NCBI GenBank assembly: GCA_016748015.1
Contig: JAAOMT010000479.1
Coordinates: 660,888 to 724,887, forward strand
DNA: 64,000 bases
Reading direction: 5' to 3'
Source: Geosiphon pyriformis
Lineage: Eukaryota; Glomeromycota; Glomeromycetes; Archaeosporales; Geosiphonaceae
Numbering within the stretch: the first letter of the stretch is position 1; every line of letters starts with the position of its first letter. The position numbers and the translations under genes are program-made. Shown piece after piece: positions 1 through 12,210 of this stretch. The notes beneath the pieces are model-generated. The model had not been told where the DNA came from. It worked only from the letters and a program-made list of their open reading frames with translations, and did not search any database.

Positions 1-560
1 AATTTATTAATATAATAAACAGTAATAATTACTATTTTTTTAATAAAATTAAAAGAACAAAAAAAAATAATTAAAGTTTTTTATTAAATTATAATAAATA
101 CAATTTATATTAGAATACTTAAAATTATAAAACTTTTTTTCATAAAAATTAACAATTATTTATAAAATATTTTTATAAAATAAGTATAAAAACTAATTAA
201 ATAAAAATTAAAAATTAAAAATTTATTTAAATGTCAAATTAAAACAGTTTTTATTAAATTAAAATTTTTTGTTAAAAATTTATTTACAAATTTAAAAACA
301 CATTCAATTTTTTAATCAACAAAATTTATTGAATTAAATAATTATTTTATAAAATAATAAGTATTTTTAAAACTATTTTATTATTAACCAAATTATTGAT
401 GTAATTATTAATTTGATTATTAATTTTTTTTGAAAATAAATAAATAAAACTTCTTAAAGCTTTAAAAAAACATTTATACTTAAATTATATACAGATTAAT
501 ACAACAATATTAATATTTTATTTTTTTTTTACTATTTTTTTTACTTTTTTTTCTTAATTT
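1..560. other. AT-rich non-coding spacer
   Basis: Almost pure A/T with long homopolymer runs. I see no reading frame, repeat array or promoter I would defend. It lies just upstream of the first LINE and may include its degraded 5' leader. Confidence 0.6.
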
Positions 561-725
561 ATATAATTGTTAGTTTTTAAAGAGTATAAAAATTTCTTTT
601 TCTCTTTTATTTTAAATTCCCAAAAAAGAGCTTAAAATACTTGAAAAAAGTTTTTTCTGTTTTTTACTTTTGAATTTATTACTATTTCTCAAGAAACAAA
701 TCTTTTTGTTGAACTGACTGCCACT

Positions 726-2026
726 ATGAGTAGTTTTGTTGCTAAAAAGAGGCCAGTCAGAGTTGTAGTCTTAAGTTTAATTAATAGAAATTTGACTTAA
801 AGTGAATCTAAGTTTTAAAAAGTCAAAAAAGACTGCTAAACAGTTTGCTAGAATAAATACAGATGACAATATTAGTAATAAAAATAAAATCCAGTTGGAC
901 TTAAAAACAAATATTCCTAAGACCAAATAGATCAATACTGGTAACATAATTGGCTTCCCAATCAGTTCTTTTGATCTATAATATGAATAATGATAAAGAA
1001 GTTTTTCTCTTTTCCTGTCTTTCTATTTCTCTAGATAAAAAATAGATTGATTTCAAAATTGTTAAGACTTAAGTTAAAGTTGTAGTTAAAAAATTATTTG
1101 TTTTGAATATTAATTTTTTGGAAGTAAAAAGTAATTTGGTAATAGCAAAAACACAAATAATCAAGAAAATTTTTTCAGTTGTTGATAGTTTTGGAAAGAT
1201 CACTACTCCCTTAAAATTTGAAAAGATTATTCAATCTATCTTTATTTCTGAAGAAAGTATAAAAAAGGCCATATTATTAACCAAAAAAAAAGGAATTGTC
1301 ATAAACAATAATATAAAAAAACAAGGAATGCATTAAAATTAGGCTGTAATTATTAAAAAAATTCTTATGAATATGCCAAAGAAAATAATTATTGCTGCAG
1401 TTGTTATATTTGGTCAGATTAAGTTGATTAAAATTTAACTAATTGGTATGTGGCAAAAGGTTGTAGTAGAATTCACTGAATTGGGTTAGGTTAAACAGCT
1501 TGTTTCTAAATAGTCATTCCTAATTGAAAAAAATTCAGTGCATGTAATTATGGTTGTGAAAGATTACAATACTTGAACATCTAAGGATTAATTCAAAATG
1601 CTTTTGTTTATATTGTCTGTAAAAATAACAGCTTATGATCTTGGTACTTTTTTGGAAGAGGCTGATAGAAAAACCTGTATTATCAATAACTCATTGAAAT
1701 CTGGTAACTGAGTTTACTATGTAGTGGTTGGTTTTGAATCTGATAAGAAATTGAAATCTGTATTTTGCACTAAGCTAATTTTTGGTGATGTTAATTCTTT
1801 TTGGACAAGAATGGATTTGGTTTGATGTAAAAAGTGTAAGAAGTTTGGTTATTCTGCTTTGAAATATAATACATTAACTGCATCTACTTCTAAGCTTGTA
1901 AAATTTTTTAAAAAAACTATTTTAGTTAAAAATTGTCTCTAATTGATGAGATTATATGTAAAGAAAAGTATTTTAATCTTTTATTTAGCTGTTTTTAGTG
2001 GCAAATTATGGGATTATAAAACATAT
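726..2026 (+). pseudogene. LINE L1 ORF1b (RRM/zinc-knuckle protein), broken
   Basis: Nucleic-acid-binding first ORF of a Rhizophagus-type LINE. I chose ATG 726 (MSSFVAKKRPVR…) because the start matches the family. The clearest open part is 1103-1336 (…AKTQIIKKIFSVVDSFGKIT…). A segment near 1420-1500 reads LIGMWQKVVVEFTELG, typical of an RRM-like domain. Near 1822-1862 lies a ruined CCHC knuckle, CKKCKKFGYSALKY, where His and the last Cys are now Tyr (CAT to TAT, TGT to TAT). Many TAA/TAG/TGA codons replace Gln, Arg and Trp. The frame reaches the start of G1 at 2027. It is not functional. Confidence 0.75.
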
Positions 2027-2989
2027 TATTACTTATATAAAGAAAGAAAACTAAAAAAACAGATAAAAAAATAGATCAATAAGAGAATAGTACTTAATAC
2101 ATAAGCACAATATCAGAAAACTATGATATTTTGTTTAGTAATGTGCATATTGTTAGCAAATTAGAGCATACTATTTAACAATATGAACAATAGTAGTAAA
2201 TTAGAGCATACTGCTTAGCAATATTAGTAAATTAGTGCACATTGCTTAAAAAAATATGAAATTTCATAAAACAATAAATATATATATATAGTGTGAGTGT
2301 TAGAAAACAGAAAAAGACAGAATTCATCTTAGAATCCAGTTTAAAATCAGTTAATTATTCACTATCTCTCCTTTTAAAAGGTAGTTTTTTATAACTTGAA
2401 GTGAAATCCAATCACATATCAATAAAATATCAATTATTACCTAAATTTATGTTATTGTCATTAATTAAAGAATATTAAATTGCTTATATTTTATTAACAC
2501 TTCATGTTGATAAAATTCAATACTTAATCATATTGAACCAATAGCTCTTAATTATGGCTATTAACAGAATAATAATTTCTTAATTTTTTTTAAATTTTTT
2601 TTTATTTTTTTTATTTTTTTATTTTTTTTGTTTGTTTTGTTGATTTACTAATGAATTAAAGAGATTAAATATTGAGTATTTTAATGTTAAGAATAATCTA
2701 GTAAAAAATCCAGAAATAAGAATATAGAACTTGAAAATTAAAAATAGCTTACCAAAAAGACATAACTGTCAAAATAAACCAGCCATCACACTAAAGAAAA
2801 AAATTAATGGAATAATTATTCTAAGAGACTACTAAAACAACCATTAAATCTCTGTTTATTATACAAAAGACTTAACTTAAAACCTTTAGATTATGAAAAT
2901 TTTTAAATATTACCAACACCATCCAGCTATTAAGCACTAAGTTATGAGTTTGTTATTTGTACTAATATTCTAAATAATTACTTGTAACA
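2027..2989 (+). repeat. G1 5' LTR
   Basis: Starts TATTAC (mutated TGTTAC) and ends GTAACA. It contains degraded U3 repeats around GCACATTGCTTAGC, a TATATATATAG box near 2280, a hairpin at 2491-2513 with loop CTTCA, and T-rich runs at 2581-2630. The segment from 2519 to the end aligns with 12847-13318, which identifies the 3' partner. Confidence 0.85.
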
Positions 2990-4367
2990 TTTAGTGTTCT
3001 CTGTAAAATATAATTCAGCAGAAAACTAGCACTAAGAACAATTACCTGAAAAAATAGCAGACCAAAAAAGTATAAAAGAAAATTATTTAGGATTTGTAAA
3101 ATTCTTATTTTAACATTATCAAAGTTATTTTGGATTAACAAATAACAACTGGCCAGCTGAATCAGTTTTTAATTTTTACATTAACAAAAAAATCAAATTC
3201 TACTTAGGAGCCCAAGGAAATTTAGAAGCCATTCTCAACAACTTTAATAGTAAATTATTTCAAAGCACAATACTTCTATCAAATCATTTGTTTGTATTAA
3301 CAATTACAAAAATAAATAGAAAAATTAGAAAATACATTTAACAGAGATTTTTTATTATCTTTGCAGACAAAGAAAAATTATAAACACCAGCAGAAACATC
3401 AAAAAAAATACAACTATCTACTTGAAAAAAACCAAAAGTTGTTTTATCTATTTATCTATTATGCTATTATACACCAAGAAGTACTATCAACATAACATTA
3501 GTAAGTGCATTTACATCAATTGCAAAACCACCATTAACCAGAATTCTATTTCAAAGTAAACAAAAAAAAGCTAAACTATTGAAAACCTATGGTAAGTATT
3601 TTGAGAGATTTAATTTATGACCAAACACACCATCAAAACTTCAATTACCACCATCACAACCAGATTTTGAAGCTACCAGTTCTTGGAAAATAACCAACTC
3701 TGAAGAAAAAAAAGACAACAATCAGAAAAATAATAACCAAAACCCAATTATAAAAAACCCAATAATTTAAACTCCAATTGTTTAGGCTCAGCAAAACCTG
3801 AATAATCTAAATCTTACCTCTATTGTTCTCTAATACTTACCTTCAGTAATTATAATCAATTCACTACTAGTTACACTACTGTTACAACAATTATTTTAAC
3901 TATAACTATAATAACAATTGATTGTAGCATTAATAACATATGTACTAATTACCAAATTAGAAAAATTTAATGATAAAAAAGACAATATTCAAGTTTGATT
4001 AAATGATATTACTAAAACTATCACTACCAATAATTGGGACAATGCTAAAGCTCTTTAAGCCATCTCATATTTTTTTTAAGATACTGCCAATTTATGGTAT
4101 TAAAGCTTAATCCAGAAATCTCAAATCTTCAACAAATTTAAAACTGAATTTTTAAAATACTTTAACAATAATAACAATATTAATTGCTTGACAATAACAT
4201 TTACCACTATCAAACAAAGCAATGCTAAAGCAGTCACTACTTACCTAGGACATTTTTATAAAAATTTATGTCAAATTTAAGCCATTAACACTAATTACTT
4301 TATAGTATCACAAATTCTGAATCAGTTTATTCATGGTCTATATAGTAATCTTCTACAATATATATGC
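2990..4367 (+). pseudogene. G1 PBS and gag remnant
   Basis: Two bases after the LTR lies TAGTGTTCTC (2992-3001), a decayed form of the PBS TGGTGCTCTC. Gag follows. Its N-terminal part is at about 3054-3480, and the retrotrans_gag core at about 3945-4367 (ITKLEKFNDKKDN, NNWDNAKAL, FLKYFNNNNNINCL, VTTYLGHFYKNLCQI, ILNQFIHGLYSNLLQYIC). Multiple stops occur at Gln and Trp positions, e.g. TGA in QV*LND. The frame is cut by insertion of G2 after 4367. Confidence 0.75.
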
Positions 4368-5308
4368 TGTTACTTATAGAAATTAAAAGTATTATAATTA
4401 GAAGAATAGCCAATCAAAAGTAAGCATAGTAACAGAGGAATTCCAGAATTCCTTTAAAGGAATTGCAGGATTCTAAAATTCCAGAATTTCAGAATTTTTC
4501 ACAAAGAATTGCAAGATTTTAGAATTCCAGAATTCTAGGATTTCTCTAAAAAAATTACAAAATTTCAGAAATCTTGTATAACATCAACTATATATATATA
4601 GCAGTAATATTAGAAGTAAAAAAAGACAGAATCCAGTTTTAATTAGCATTCTTTTTCTTATTTAAATAACTCTTACTTCACAGATAGTTACTATCAATTA
4701 AAGTAAATTCATCAAATTAATTTAATAAAACATACTTACTATTATTTAAATCCATGTTATTATCATTTGATTGAGAATCTTAATTACTTTTCTATTATCA
4801 ACATAAAGTATTGATAATATTCAATACTTAATTACACTAAAACAATAACTTTTGATTATGGCTATTGATGGAATACTAATTTTTTCTTTTCTTTTATTTT
4901 TATTTATTTATTTATCTTTTCTTTGTTATTTTGTTGCTTTGATTTATTAACTAATTAAAAGATTAACATATAAGATATTGACATTAAAAATAACACTAAT
5001 AAAAAACCCAAAAATAAAAGTAGACACTTGAAATTAAAAAAAGCTTACTAAAAAATACTAAACATTAAGCTAAAAAAAAATTAATAGAAGAATCTTCTGG
5101 AAGACTATGAACATTAAAGCATACCAACTCAAGAGTTAAAAAAAAAGATAAAAACATCACAAAAAAATATTACTATTAAATCTTTGTTTATTATACAAAG
5201 AACTTAACTAAAACCTTTAGATATAAATAACAACAATTATACAAGCTATTGAGTACCAAGTTATGAATTTGTTATTTATTTCAACCACCCAAATAATCAC
5301 CTGTAACA
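4368..5308 (+). repeat. G2 5' LTR with TTCCAGAA repeats
   Basis: Starts TGTTACTTATAG and ends CTGTAACA, 941 bp. The U3 differs from other A-family LTRs: 4437-4570 is a cluster of GAATTC/TTCCAGAA motifs (exact TTCCAGAA at 4441, 4479 and 4525). A TATATATATAG box is near 4592. Hairpin at 4795-4817 with loop TAAAG. The 3' half aligns with the other A-family LTRs. PBS TGGTGCTTCC follows at 5311-5320. Confidence 0.85.
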
Positions 5309-5309
5309 T

Positions 5310-5805
5310 TTGGTGCTTCCTATAAAATATAATCTAACAGAAAACCAACACCAACAACAACTATCCAAAACAGTAACAGAATCAGAAGTAATAGGAACAA
5401 ATTACTTGAAATTTGCAAAATCCTTATTTCAACAATATCACCAACAGTTAGAATTAACCAGCAATCATTGGCCAGCCAAATCAGCCTTCAATTGTTATGT
5501 CAATAACAAGATCACATACTTTCTAAAAGAACCAACAGATACTAAATCAGTAAAAAAAAATTTCTACACCAAATTAATTCAATACAACAACTTATTATTA
5601 AATTACAACTTTGTTCTTACTATTACTAAAATCAACCAAAGAATTGAAAGTTACACCTAACAAAAATTTTCCATTATCTATGCAGACAAAGACAAAAGAA
5701 ACTACAAACTCTAATAGAAATACCAAGAAGAATACAACCACCTACATAGAAGAAACTAAGAATTATTTTATTCATACACTTATCATATTATTATATACTT
5801 GGTAG
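5310..5805 (+). pseudogene. G2 gag, N-terminal part
   Basis: Open from inside the PBS to 5660 (YNLTENQHQQQLSKTVTESE…FAKSLFQQYHQQLELTSNHW…FNCYVNNKITYFL). It matches the gag N-terminus of G3 (16310 on). The true start codon is unclear: no ATG leads this frame, and it is open back into the PBS. After about 5660 the reading shifts frame (RIQPPT segment) and is cut at 5805 by the solo B LTR, then resumes at 6787. Confidence 0.7.
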
Positions 5806-6782
5806 TGTTACCAGACGAAATTAGAGATATTATTTAGCATGAAACTATTCTATAATTCCTATCATTAATTAGCATATATTATCGTTTCAAATTATCACTT
5901 ATTACATTAGCAAAAAATGTCCGAAATTATCATTTAATTAATAACCCAAATTGTACACAACACAAATGTAACCTAATTGCAATGATCAATCATGCAATAC
6001 CCCGAACTATGTAACATTCAGAAGTTCACCGAAATTTGTAGAAATTTGCCAAAATAATTGATAGTTCACCAAAATATCTAATAGTTTGCTGAAATAACTT
6101 GTAGTTCGCCGAAATGTATCTTTAGTTCAGCAAAATTGTAGAAAATAGCAAAGTTCAAGTTCATAGAATAGTGTTACAACAAGTTGTATAAAAAAAGAGC
6201 TTTTCTCTTCGAAAAAATGTATCTTATTTTAGATTTATCTCTTAAAACCATTCCTATACACACAAAAAGAAATAAATATCAAATAATTCGAAAAACCAAA
6301 TTCTTTAATTATTGTACTTGGAAAATCTCCAAAACCCAACTAACATTTCGAAATTGATTAGCTACCAATTTCAGTAAACTGTTAGTGACTCCAGGCCTGG
6401 ATAGAAAATGTTTCCCTTGATAAGATCCTATTTCTTTTACACTTCTTTTATTTTTCTTTCTTTTCTTATTACAATCAGGGTAGCCTACAGACAAGATTCC
6501 TGTAGAAGAGTTGACTTTCACAGCAAAATAACTACACATTTTTAGTGAGCTTCCAGATGAGCAATTTCTGGGAAAGAGTTGATGTTTACTACAACGTAAC
6601 TACATAAAGCAACTGGCACGGAATTGGCCATTCCACTCATAAGCCCAGCAAGTTCAAATTATAGGAGATAATTTGAAGATAAATTCAGTTACTGGAGGTT
6701 AAACCACATCCAGAAAACGTGAATTCACAGCAAATAAGTATCAACAACATTACAGAAAAGAGACCAAAAACCTCCGGTAACA
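5806..6782 (+). repeat. Solo B-type LTR with GTAG duplication
   Basis: TGTTACCAGACG…GGTAACA, 977 bp, the same length as the 5' LTR of element B. It is flanked by GTAG on both sides (5802-5805 and 6783-6786), and the G2 gag resumes directly after it. It has no internal region, so it is a solo LTR left by LTR-LTR recombination. U3 carries six TTCGCCGAA-like motifs at 6025, 6045, 6065, 6085, 6105 and 6126. TATAAAAAA at 6187-6195 is a likely TATA box. Confidence 0.9.
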
Positions 6783-6786
6783 GTAG

Positions 6787-8390
6787 TATTATCAATATAT
6801 TATCAGGAATTGTATCATCATTAGCAAAAATACTATTAGCAAGAATAACATTCCAAAGCCAACAAAAAAAACCGATTTATTAAGAACTTATAACAATTTC
6901 TTTGAAGAATTTAAATCATAATCACTAATACCATCAAAATTTTAATTACTATTATCTCAACCCAATTTTGCTGCTAATTCTTGGAAAAAAACTGACTCAG
7001 AAAAGGAGAAAAATAAGGATCAAGAATTTAATTACCAAAACCTAATTCTAAAAAACCCAGAAATCTAAACTCTAATTATTCCAATTCAGCAAAATCAGAA
7101 CAATTCAAACACTACTTCTATTGTTCCTCAAAACTTATTTTCAGTAATTGTAATTAATCTATTACCAGTTGTACTAATCACAAAACTGCAACAACAGCTG
7201 CAACCATCACTCCAACAACAACTTCAACAACTGATCATAGTAACAATAACATATGTACTAATTACCAAATTAAAAAAATTTAATAGCAAAGAAGACAATG
7301 CCCAAGTATGACTAAATGATATTGTAAAGACAATTACTGCTAATAATTGGGATAATGCCAAAGTTCTACAAGTCATTTCATATTTTTTACAAGATACTGC
7401 TAATTCATGATATCAAAGCTTGATTAACAAACTCATTATCTTTGATGCATTTAAAAATAAATTTTTAAAATATTTTAGTAATAATAACAGTATTAATTAT
7501 TTAGCAAATACTTTTACTACTATCAAACAAGAAGATATTGAAGCTGTTATCACTTATTTGGGATGTTTTTATTGAAATTTGTGACAAATACAAGCCATTG
7601 ATGTGAATTATTTTACTGTGCCACAAATCTTAAACCAATTTATTTGTGGTCTATACAGTAGTTTTCTATAACATATATGTTCACTAGATTTACAAACACT
7701 CTAAGATGTAGTCATCCACACCAGAGATTTCAAATTGGCTGAGCTGAAAGTTAATTATACTCAAGTCATCAATTTAATAATAAATAGATTATCTGACTTG
7801 AACTTCAAGTTGAAACAATTTAGTGATTCTATTAACCAAAAATTAGAGGAATACTTAGCTAACAATCAAGCAATATATCAATCTTCATAATGTTACAACA
7901 ATCCAGAAACCTTTAATCAGTTCCAAAATCAGTCATGTCTCTTTTCATCATCAATGCATTAATTATGAGTGCAAAAAACATGTATATGCCACAATTGTAA
8001 TAAACAAAGTTATTTAAGAACTGATTGTTATACCAGAATTAATAATTAATAATTGGAAAATTAATATCAAAACCCCAATCTCTAATTTCATATTCCAAAT
8101 TATCAACTAAATCAAGGATCATATTAACTTTATTATACACCAATAATGCAACAAGCAATATACTTACCACCAATTTATCAGTTTTTAACACCAGTAATAT
8201 ATCAACTACAGTTACAGGTCATCTATTAATCTCAATTATTTCAAACATTACCACAAAATTCAGTTCAAATAACACCCAGAAACCAGACACCAAGAATTAC
8301 CCATACCCAACAAAATTAGAAATCAGTAATAGTTATGCACTAACTAATTTCCAGTTCATCAAGTCAACTATCAAAATCATGCCAGTGGAA
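6787..8390 (+). pseudogene. G2 gag core and CCHC knuckle, broken
   Basis: Structural capsid/nucleocapsid protein. The retrotrans_gag core is at about 7255-7720 (ITKLKKFNSKEDNAQV, NNWDNAKVLQVISYFLQDT, FLKYFSNNNSINYLANTF, ILNQFICGLYSS). The C-terminal knuckle near 7979-8022 reads CHNCNKQSYLRTDC, where the zinc-binding His is now Tyr. A Gln/Pro/Tyr-rich tail follows to about 8330. Several TGA/TAA stops fall at Trp and Gln positions. Confidence 0.75.
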
Positions 8391-8970
8391 TTTGGAAACT
8401 GGGTACAACCAAAACCCAAATTTTCAGAACTATTTAAGTTTTTTGGTATTTTCAAAAATCACCACACTTAATTCATTGGAATCCAATCAAACCCAACTAC
8501 TTATTAATAATATTCTACTGGCAACTATTACAGAAAATAAATTGCTTACTGCAATATTCCTTTTTGAAATAGAAGCACTATTATTCAGTAAAGCTGCTTT
8601 TAACACAAAACCAATTACCATAATATACACTAATGCTAAAGTTAATAGCCATCCTATCAAGCTAATTCTTAATAGTAAGTCAGCAGATAACATCATTACA
8701 TGACAACTCATGGATCAATTAGTGACTGAGTTGATTATATTGCCAGCATTAGAATTATTACAGCAGATAAAACAACAAAGATTTTAATTGGCAAAATCAA
8801 TAACTTTCTATTTGAAGTCAATAGTATCACAACATCTATCAAAGTTTTTATTATAGAAGCCACCTAGTATTAAGCACTAGTTGATAATGACTAGCTGTTT
8901 AAAACAAATACAATACTTGATTAGACTATACAAGAACTACAGCTCAGCCAGAATGGTTAACATATTCAAG
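8391..8970 (+). pseudogene. G2 retropepsin-like protease, dead
   Basis: Open at 8392-8703, then broken. The fold signature is recognisable (ITIIYTNAKVNSHPIKLILNSKSADNIIT). The catalytic Asp-Ser-Gly is replaced by Asn-Ser-Lys, all by G to A changes. A C-terminal copy of the family's ELQLSQNG ending is visible near 8936-8959. Confidence 0.75.
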
Positions 8971-10070
8971 TATCTGCCACATACAGACACTTTAAACCAA
9001 ACAACAATTCAGCACTACTAATTAAATTTAGGAAAGAAAAAAACAAATTTACCTAGGAAGCTTACCAAGTTTCCTGGGCCGAAAAAAAACACAATAAATT
9101 ACCATTCATACTTAGCTGGAAAAAAAAGAGAAAAAGAAAGGAAAGAGAAAAAGAAATGGTCCAAACAACTATCTTTACATATACCCTATATATTACTACC
9201 AATCAAAGACAATTAACTTATTGTTAACCCAAATTAATTAGTGTTGATTGTGACAAAAAATTGTTAACAATAAAGAATAGCCAATAGCAACCAAATATTA
9301 TTGTTACTCATGTATTCTAAAAAAGTTTGAACAACTTAAGCAATAGAAAAAATGAAATAACAAGCCTTGTTTCACATGTGGAATGATTTTTCTTGATGAA
9401 AAAATATAGAACAACATTTTTGAATAAAAAGAAATATGTAACAAAATATGTTAATACATGATTTTAATTAACAATTGGATATAAAAAGGGACTTCAATCA
9501 ATAATGCCTGAAAACAAGCATTGAAACATTTGGAAAACTATTCACATAATGAACACAAGATCTGAAGAATAATGAGTGCTAAAGTTAAAAATATTATATT
9601 TAGTAAACTACTAAAAATCAAAAACAACTCACTATTTCTTTTTGAATCTAAATATGTCCTAAACTTCAACATCTTTAATAATGTTAAAAATGATTTAGAA
9701 CAATTCCATAAATATTATCAGAATCTAACACTGACAAGAAAAAAACAAGAACAATAGTTAAAAGAGCTAAACATCCAACTATGTGACTATTGTTTAATAC
9801 CATGTGATTTCAAGTATTATAATAAGTATGATTTTATCTACAATCTATCATCATACATAATCTATTTGATTCTTAAAAAAAAAAAGCCAATCAACAAATG
9901 TGCAGCAGAATTGGAATTGAAATTCAAGTCTGATTCAAATTTCAATAATAACAACAACAACAGTTTTAACTCTATTTATTATGGCAACAACAATAGCAAT
10001 TCAAACTCTAATTACAATCTTGAACAATATATTGTACTTTCAGATCTATTAATAGAGCAGAAACTGAAAT
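8971..10070 (+). pseudogene. G2 Cys-rich segment and linker, broken
   Basis: Corresponds to the Cys-rich segment between protease and dUTPase in G3, G4 and B. Recognisable pieces are a PCFTCG-like stretch near 9363-9385, LCDYCLIPCDFKYYNKYDFIYN near 9779-9841 (two CxxC-type pairs, one Cys lost) and an Asn/Ser-rich low-complexity stretch at 9940-10015. Frameshifts and stops are frequent. Function unknown. Confidence 0.6.
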
Positions 10071-10565
10071 AATTCAGTAATAATAATAAAGATATTATGT
10101 TAAAATACATACATAATACCAATACAGAGTTTAATCTTAGATATCCAGAAAAAACTGTCATTAAATTGGAACTATATTCACATACTAATATAGACCTAAA
10201 AATAACACTAGAAGTTTTGATAACAACAATAGTTTAGTTAGCATCTAAATCTAGTTTAGTAAAAAAAGATTAATATCAGAAGAAAAATAATTAATACAGA
10301 ATATGTAAAAAATATTATTGCAATATTACAAAATAAATCAGAAAAATCATATATAATTCAACCAAACAAAAAAATAGCACAGATAATATTCCTACCTCTA
10401 ATAAAAATAGCCCAATTAGTTTTAGTAGAAAAAAGGAAAGAGTTAGAAATTAAAGTAAAAGAAATTAATAGATTTGGATTCATAGGTAAAATAGATATAC
10501 CAGTCAATATAACAAAGAAAAAAACTATTAATAAAGAAAAAATTATTTTTACCAATTAATCAGTT
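10071..10565 (+). pseudogene. G2 dUTPase-like domain, decayed
   Basis: By alignment with B and G3 it starts NTNTEFNLRYPEK (canonical AGxDLRY lost) and ends near NRFGFIGKIDIPVNI, the counterpart of the GFGSTGR motif. Motif 3 (GxIDxxY) is unreadable because of frameshifts near 10275-10320. Inactive. Confidence 0.65.
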
Positions 10566-11452
10566 TTTATTTTACCATATAACTAGTATATATTAGTAAT
10601 AGAAAAAAAAGTAAGAGACCAATCTCAGATTTTTGAAGCAGAACCAACTAATTGTAAATCAAAGAAGATTGAAATTATTAATCTTTACATACCAGCCAAG
10701 AACTGTAAACATATCAAAATTTCTATCTACAACACAATTAAAAACACCATCAAAATACTAAGCAGTATTATCATCAGATACTTAAGCATTAAAGTTAAAA
10801 ACCAACCACTAAACACTATTCCAGATTTTTCACAGCTTTGTAAATACATGAATATTATATTACAAACAATATACAGATAAGAAGAATATTATTTGCTCTA
10901 ATCAGAACAATTGGATTAAATAAACTTAAGAAACTTAGACCCACTTCAATATATGTAGTTTAAAATATTACTCAACAATTTTACTGATATTTTTGCCAGT
11001 AAAAATAAGTTTGGTAGAACTGATATTATTTAGCATCAGATTAAAACTAAAGATATTATGTCAATTAAACAATGAACATACTGAGTACTACCAGCAAGCC
11101 ATGAAATCATCCAACAGAGAATCAACAAAATGTTGGACAATGGATTAATTCAATTATTAATGAGTTTATGGTCATTATTAGTGGTACTAATTCAGAAAAA
11201 AAATAGAAAAATCCACTTTTGTGTAAATTACAAAAAGCTCAACAGTATGACTTGGAAAAACAGCTATTTGACTCCACAAATTCAAAAACTATTCAATGTA
11301 TTTAAAAAAAAGAAATAATTTTCAACATTAGATCTAAACAGTAGTTACTAACAAGTAGCCATAAATTCAGTTGACAAAGAGAAACAACATTCACAACCAA
11401 AAAAAAAACTTTGAATTTAATGTTATACCATTCAGCTTAATGAATACTTCAG
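10566..11452 (+). pseudogene. G2 pre-RT linker and RT, 5' part
   Basis: The linker holds FEAEPTNCKSKKIEIINLYIPAK-type beta-strand text, then NNFTDIFASKNKFGRTDII and the RT start (MLDNGLIQLLMSLWS, KNRKIHFCVNYKKLN, FSTLDLNSSY). Motif A Asp is kept (STLDLNS). Frames change near 11320 and 11385. The RT is cut by a minus-strand solo LTR at 11453, just before the GLMNASATFQQLM-equivalent segment. Confidence 0.75.
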
Positions 11453-12210
11453 TATTACAGATGATTATTTGGGATCTCAAAGCAAATAACAAACTCATAA
11501 CTTGGTGTTCAATTGATATAATGATATTGGTTTCTAAAGATTATTTATATCTAAAGATTTGATTGCCTGAAGGTTTTGGTTAAGTTCTTTGTATAATAGA
11601 CAGAGATTTACTAGTGTCTTAGTAGCCTTCCAGAATTGCAATTCTGTCAAATTTCTTTCTTAGCATGATGGCCAGTAATCTAGCAGAGATGCCCTTCTGG
11701 TAAGTTATTCTTGAATTATCAATTTTTATACCCTTTCTTTTGGAGTCTTTTACCAGACTATTTTTGATGTCAATAACTTAGTGCTTTACTCTTTAATCAA
11801 TTAGTCAACAATAAGAAATAACAAAATAACATAAAAAGAAAATAAAAGAAAATAAAAAAATAAGCCAAGGCAATAAATGTTAGTATCCTGTCAATAGCTG
11901 TAATCAAAAGCTATTGTTCTAGTATAGTTAAGTATTAATTACTATCAACATAAAGTATTGATAGTGGAAAATAGATTAAGATAGTGAATAATTATTTATT
12001 GATATTTGTAAATGAAAAGATTGCTTAGATCAAATCTAAACTAAGAGGTCTATCTTTTTTTCTTCTAATACTACCACTATATATACATAATTGAGATTCC
12101 TCAATTCCTTAATTCTTCACACTAAAAATCCTAGAATTTCATATTTACTACAGCTACTTCTGATTGGCTAATTTATATGCTAATATACTTCTTATATTCT
12201 ATGAGTAATA
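11453..12210 (-). repeat. Solo A-type LTR, minus strand, in G2 RT
   Basis: Reading the plus strand it starts TATTAC and ends GAGTAATA, the complement of a mutated TGTTAC…GTAACA pair, 758 bp. It is flanked by TCAG (11449-11452) and CCAG (12211-12214), a 4-bp duplication with one C/T change, and RT sequence resumes immediately. Contains the A-family hairpin (11941-11965) and a complementary TATATATA box near 12079. Confidence 0.85.
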
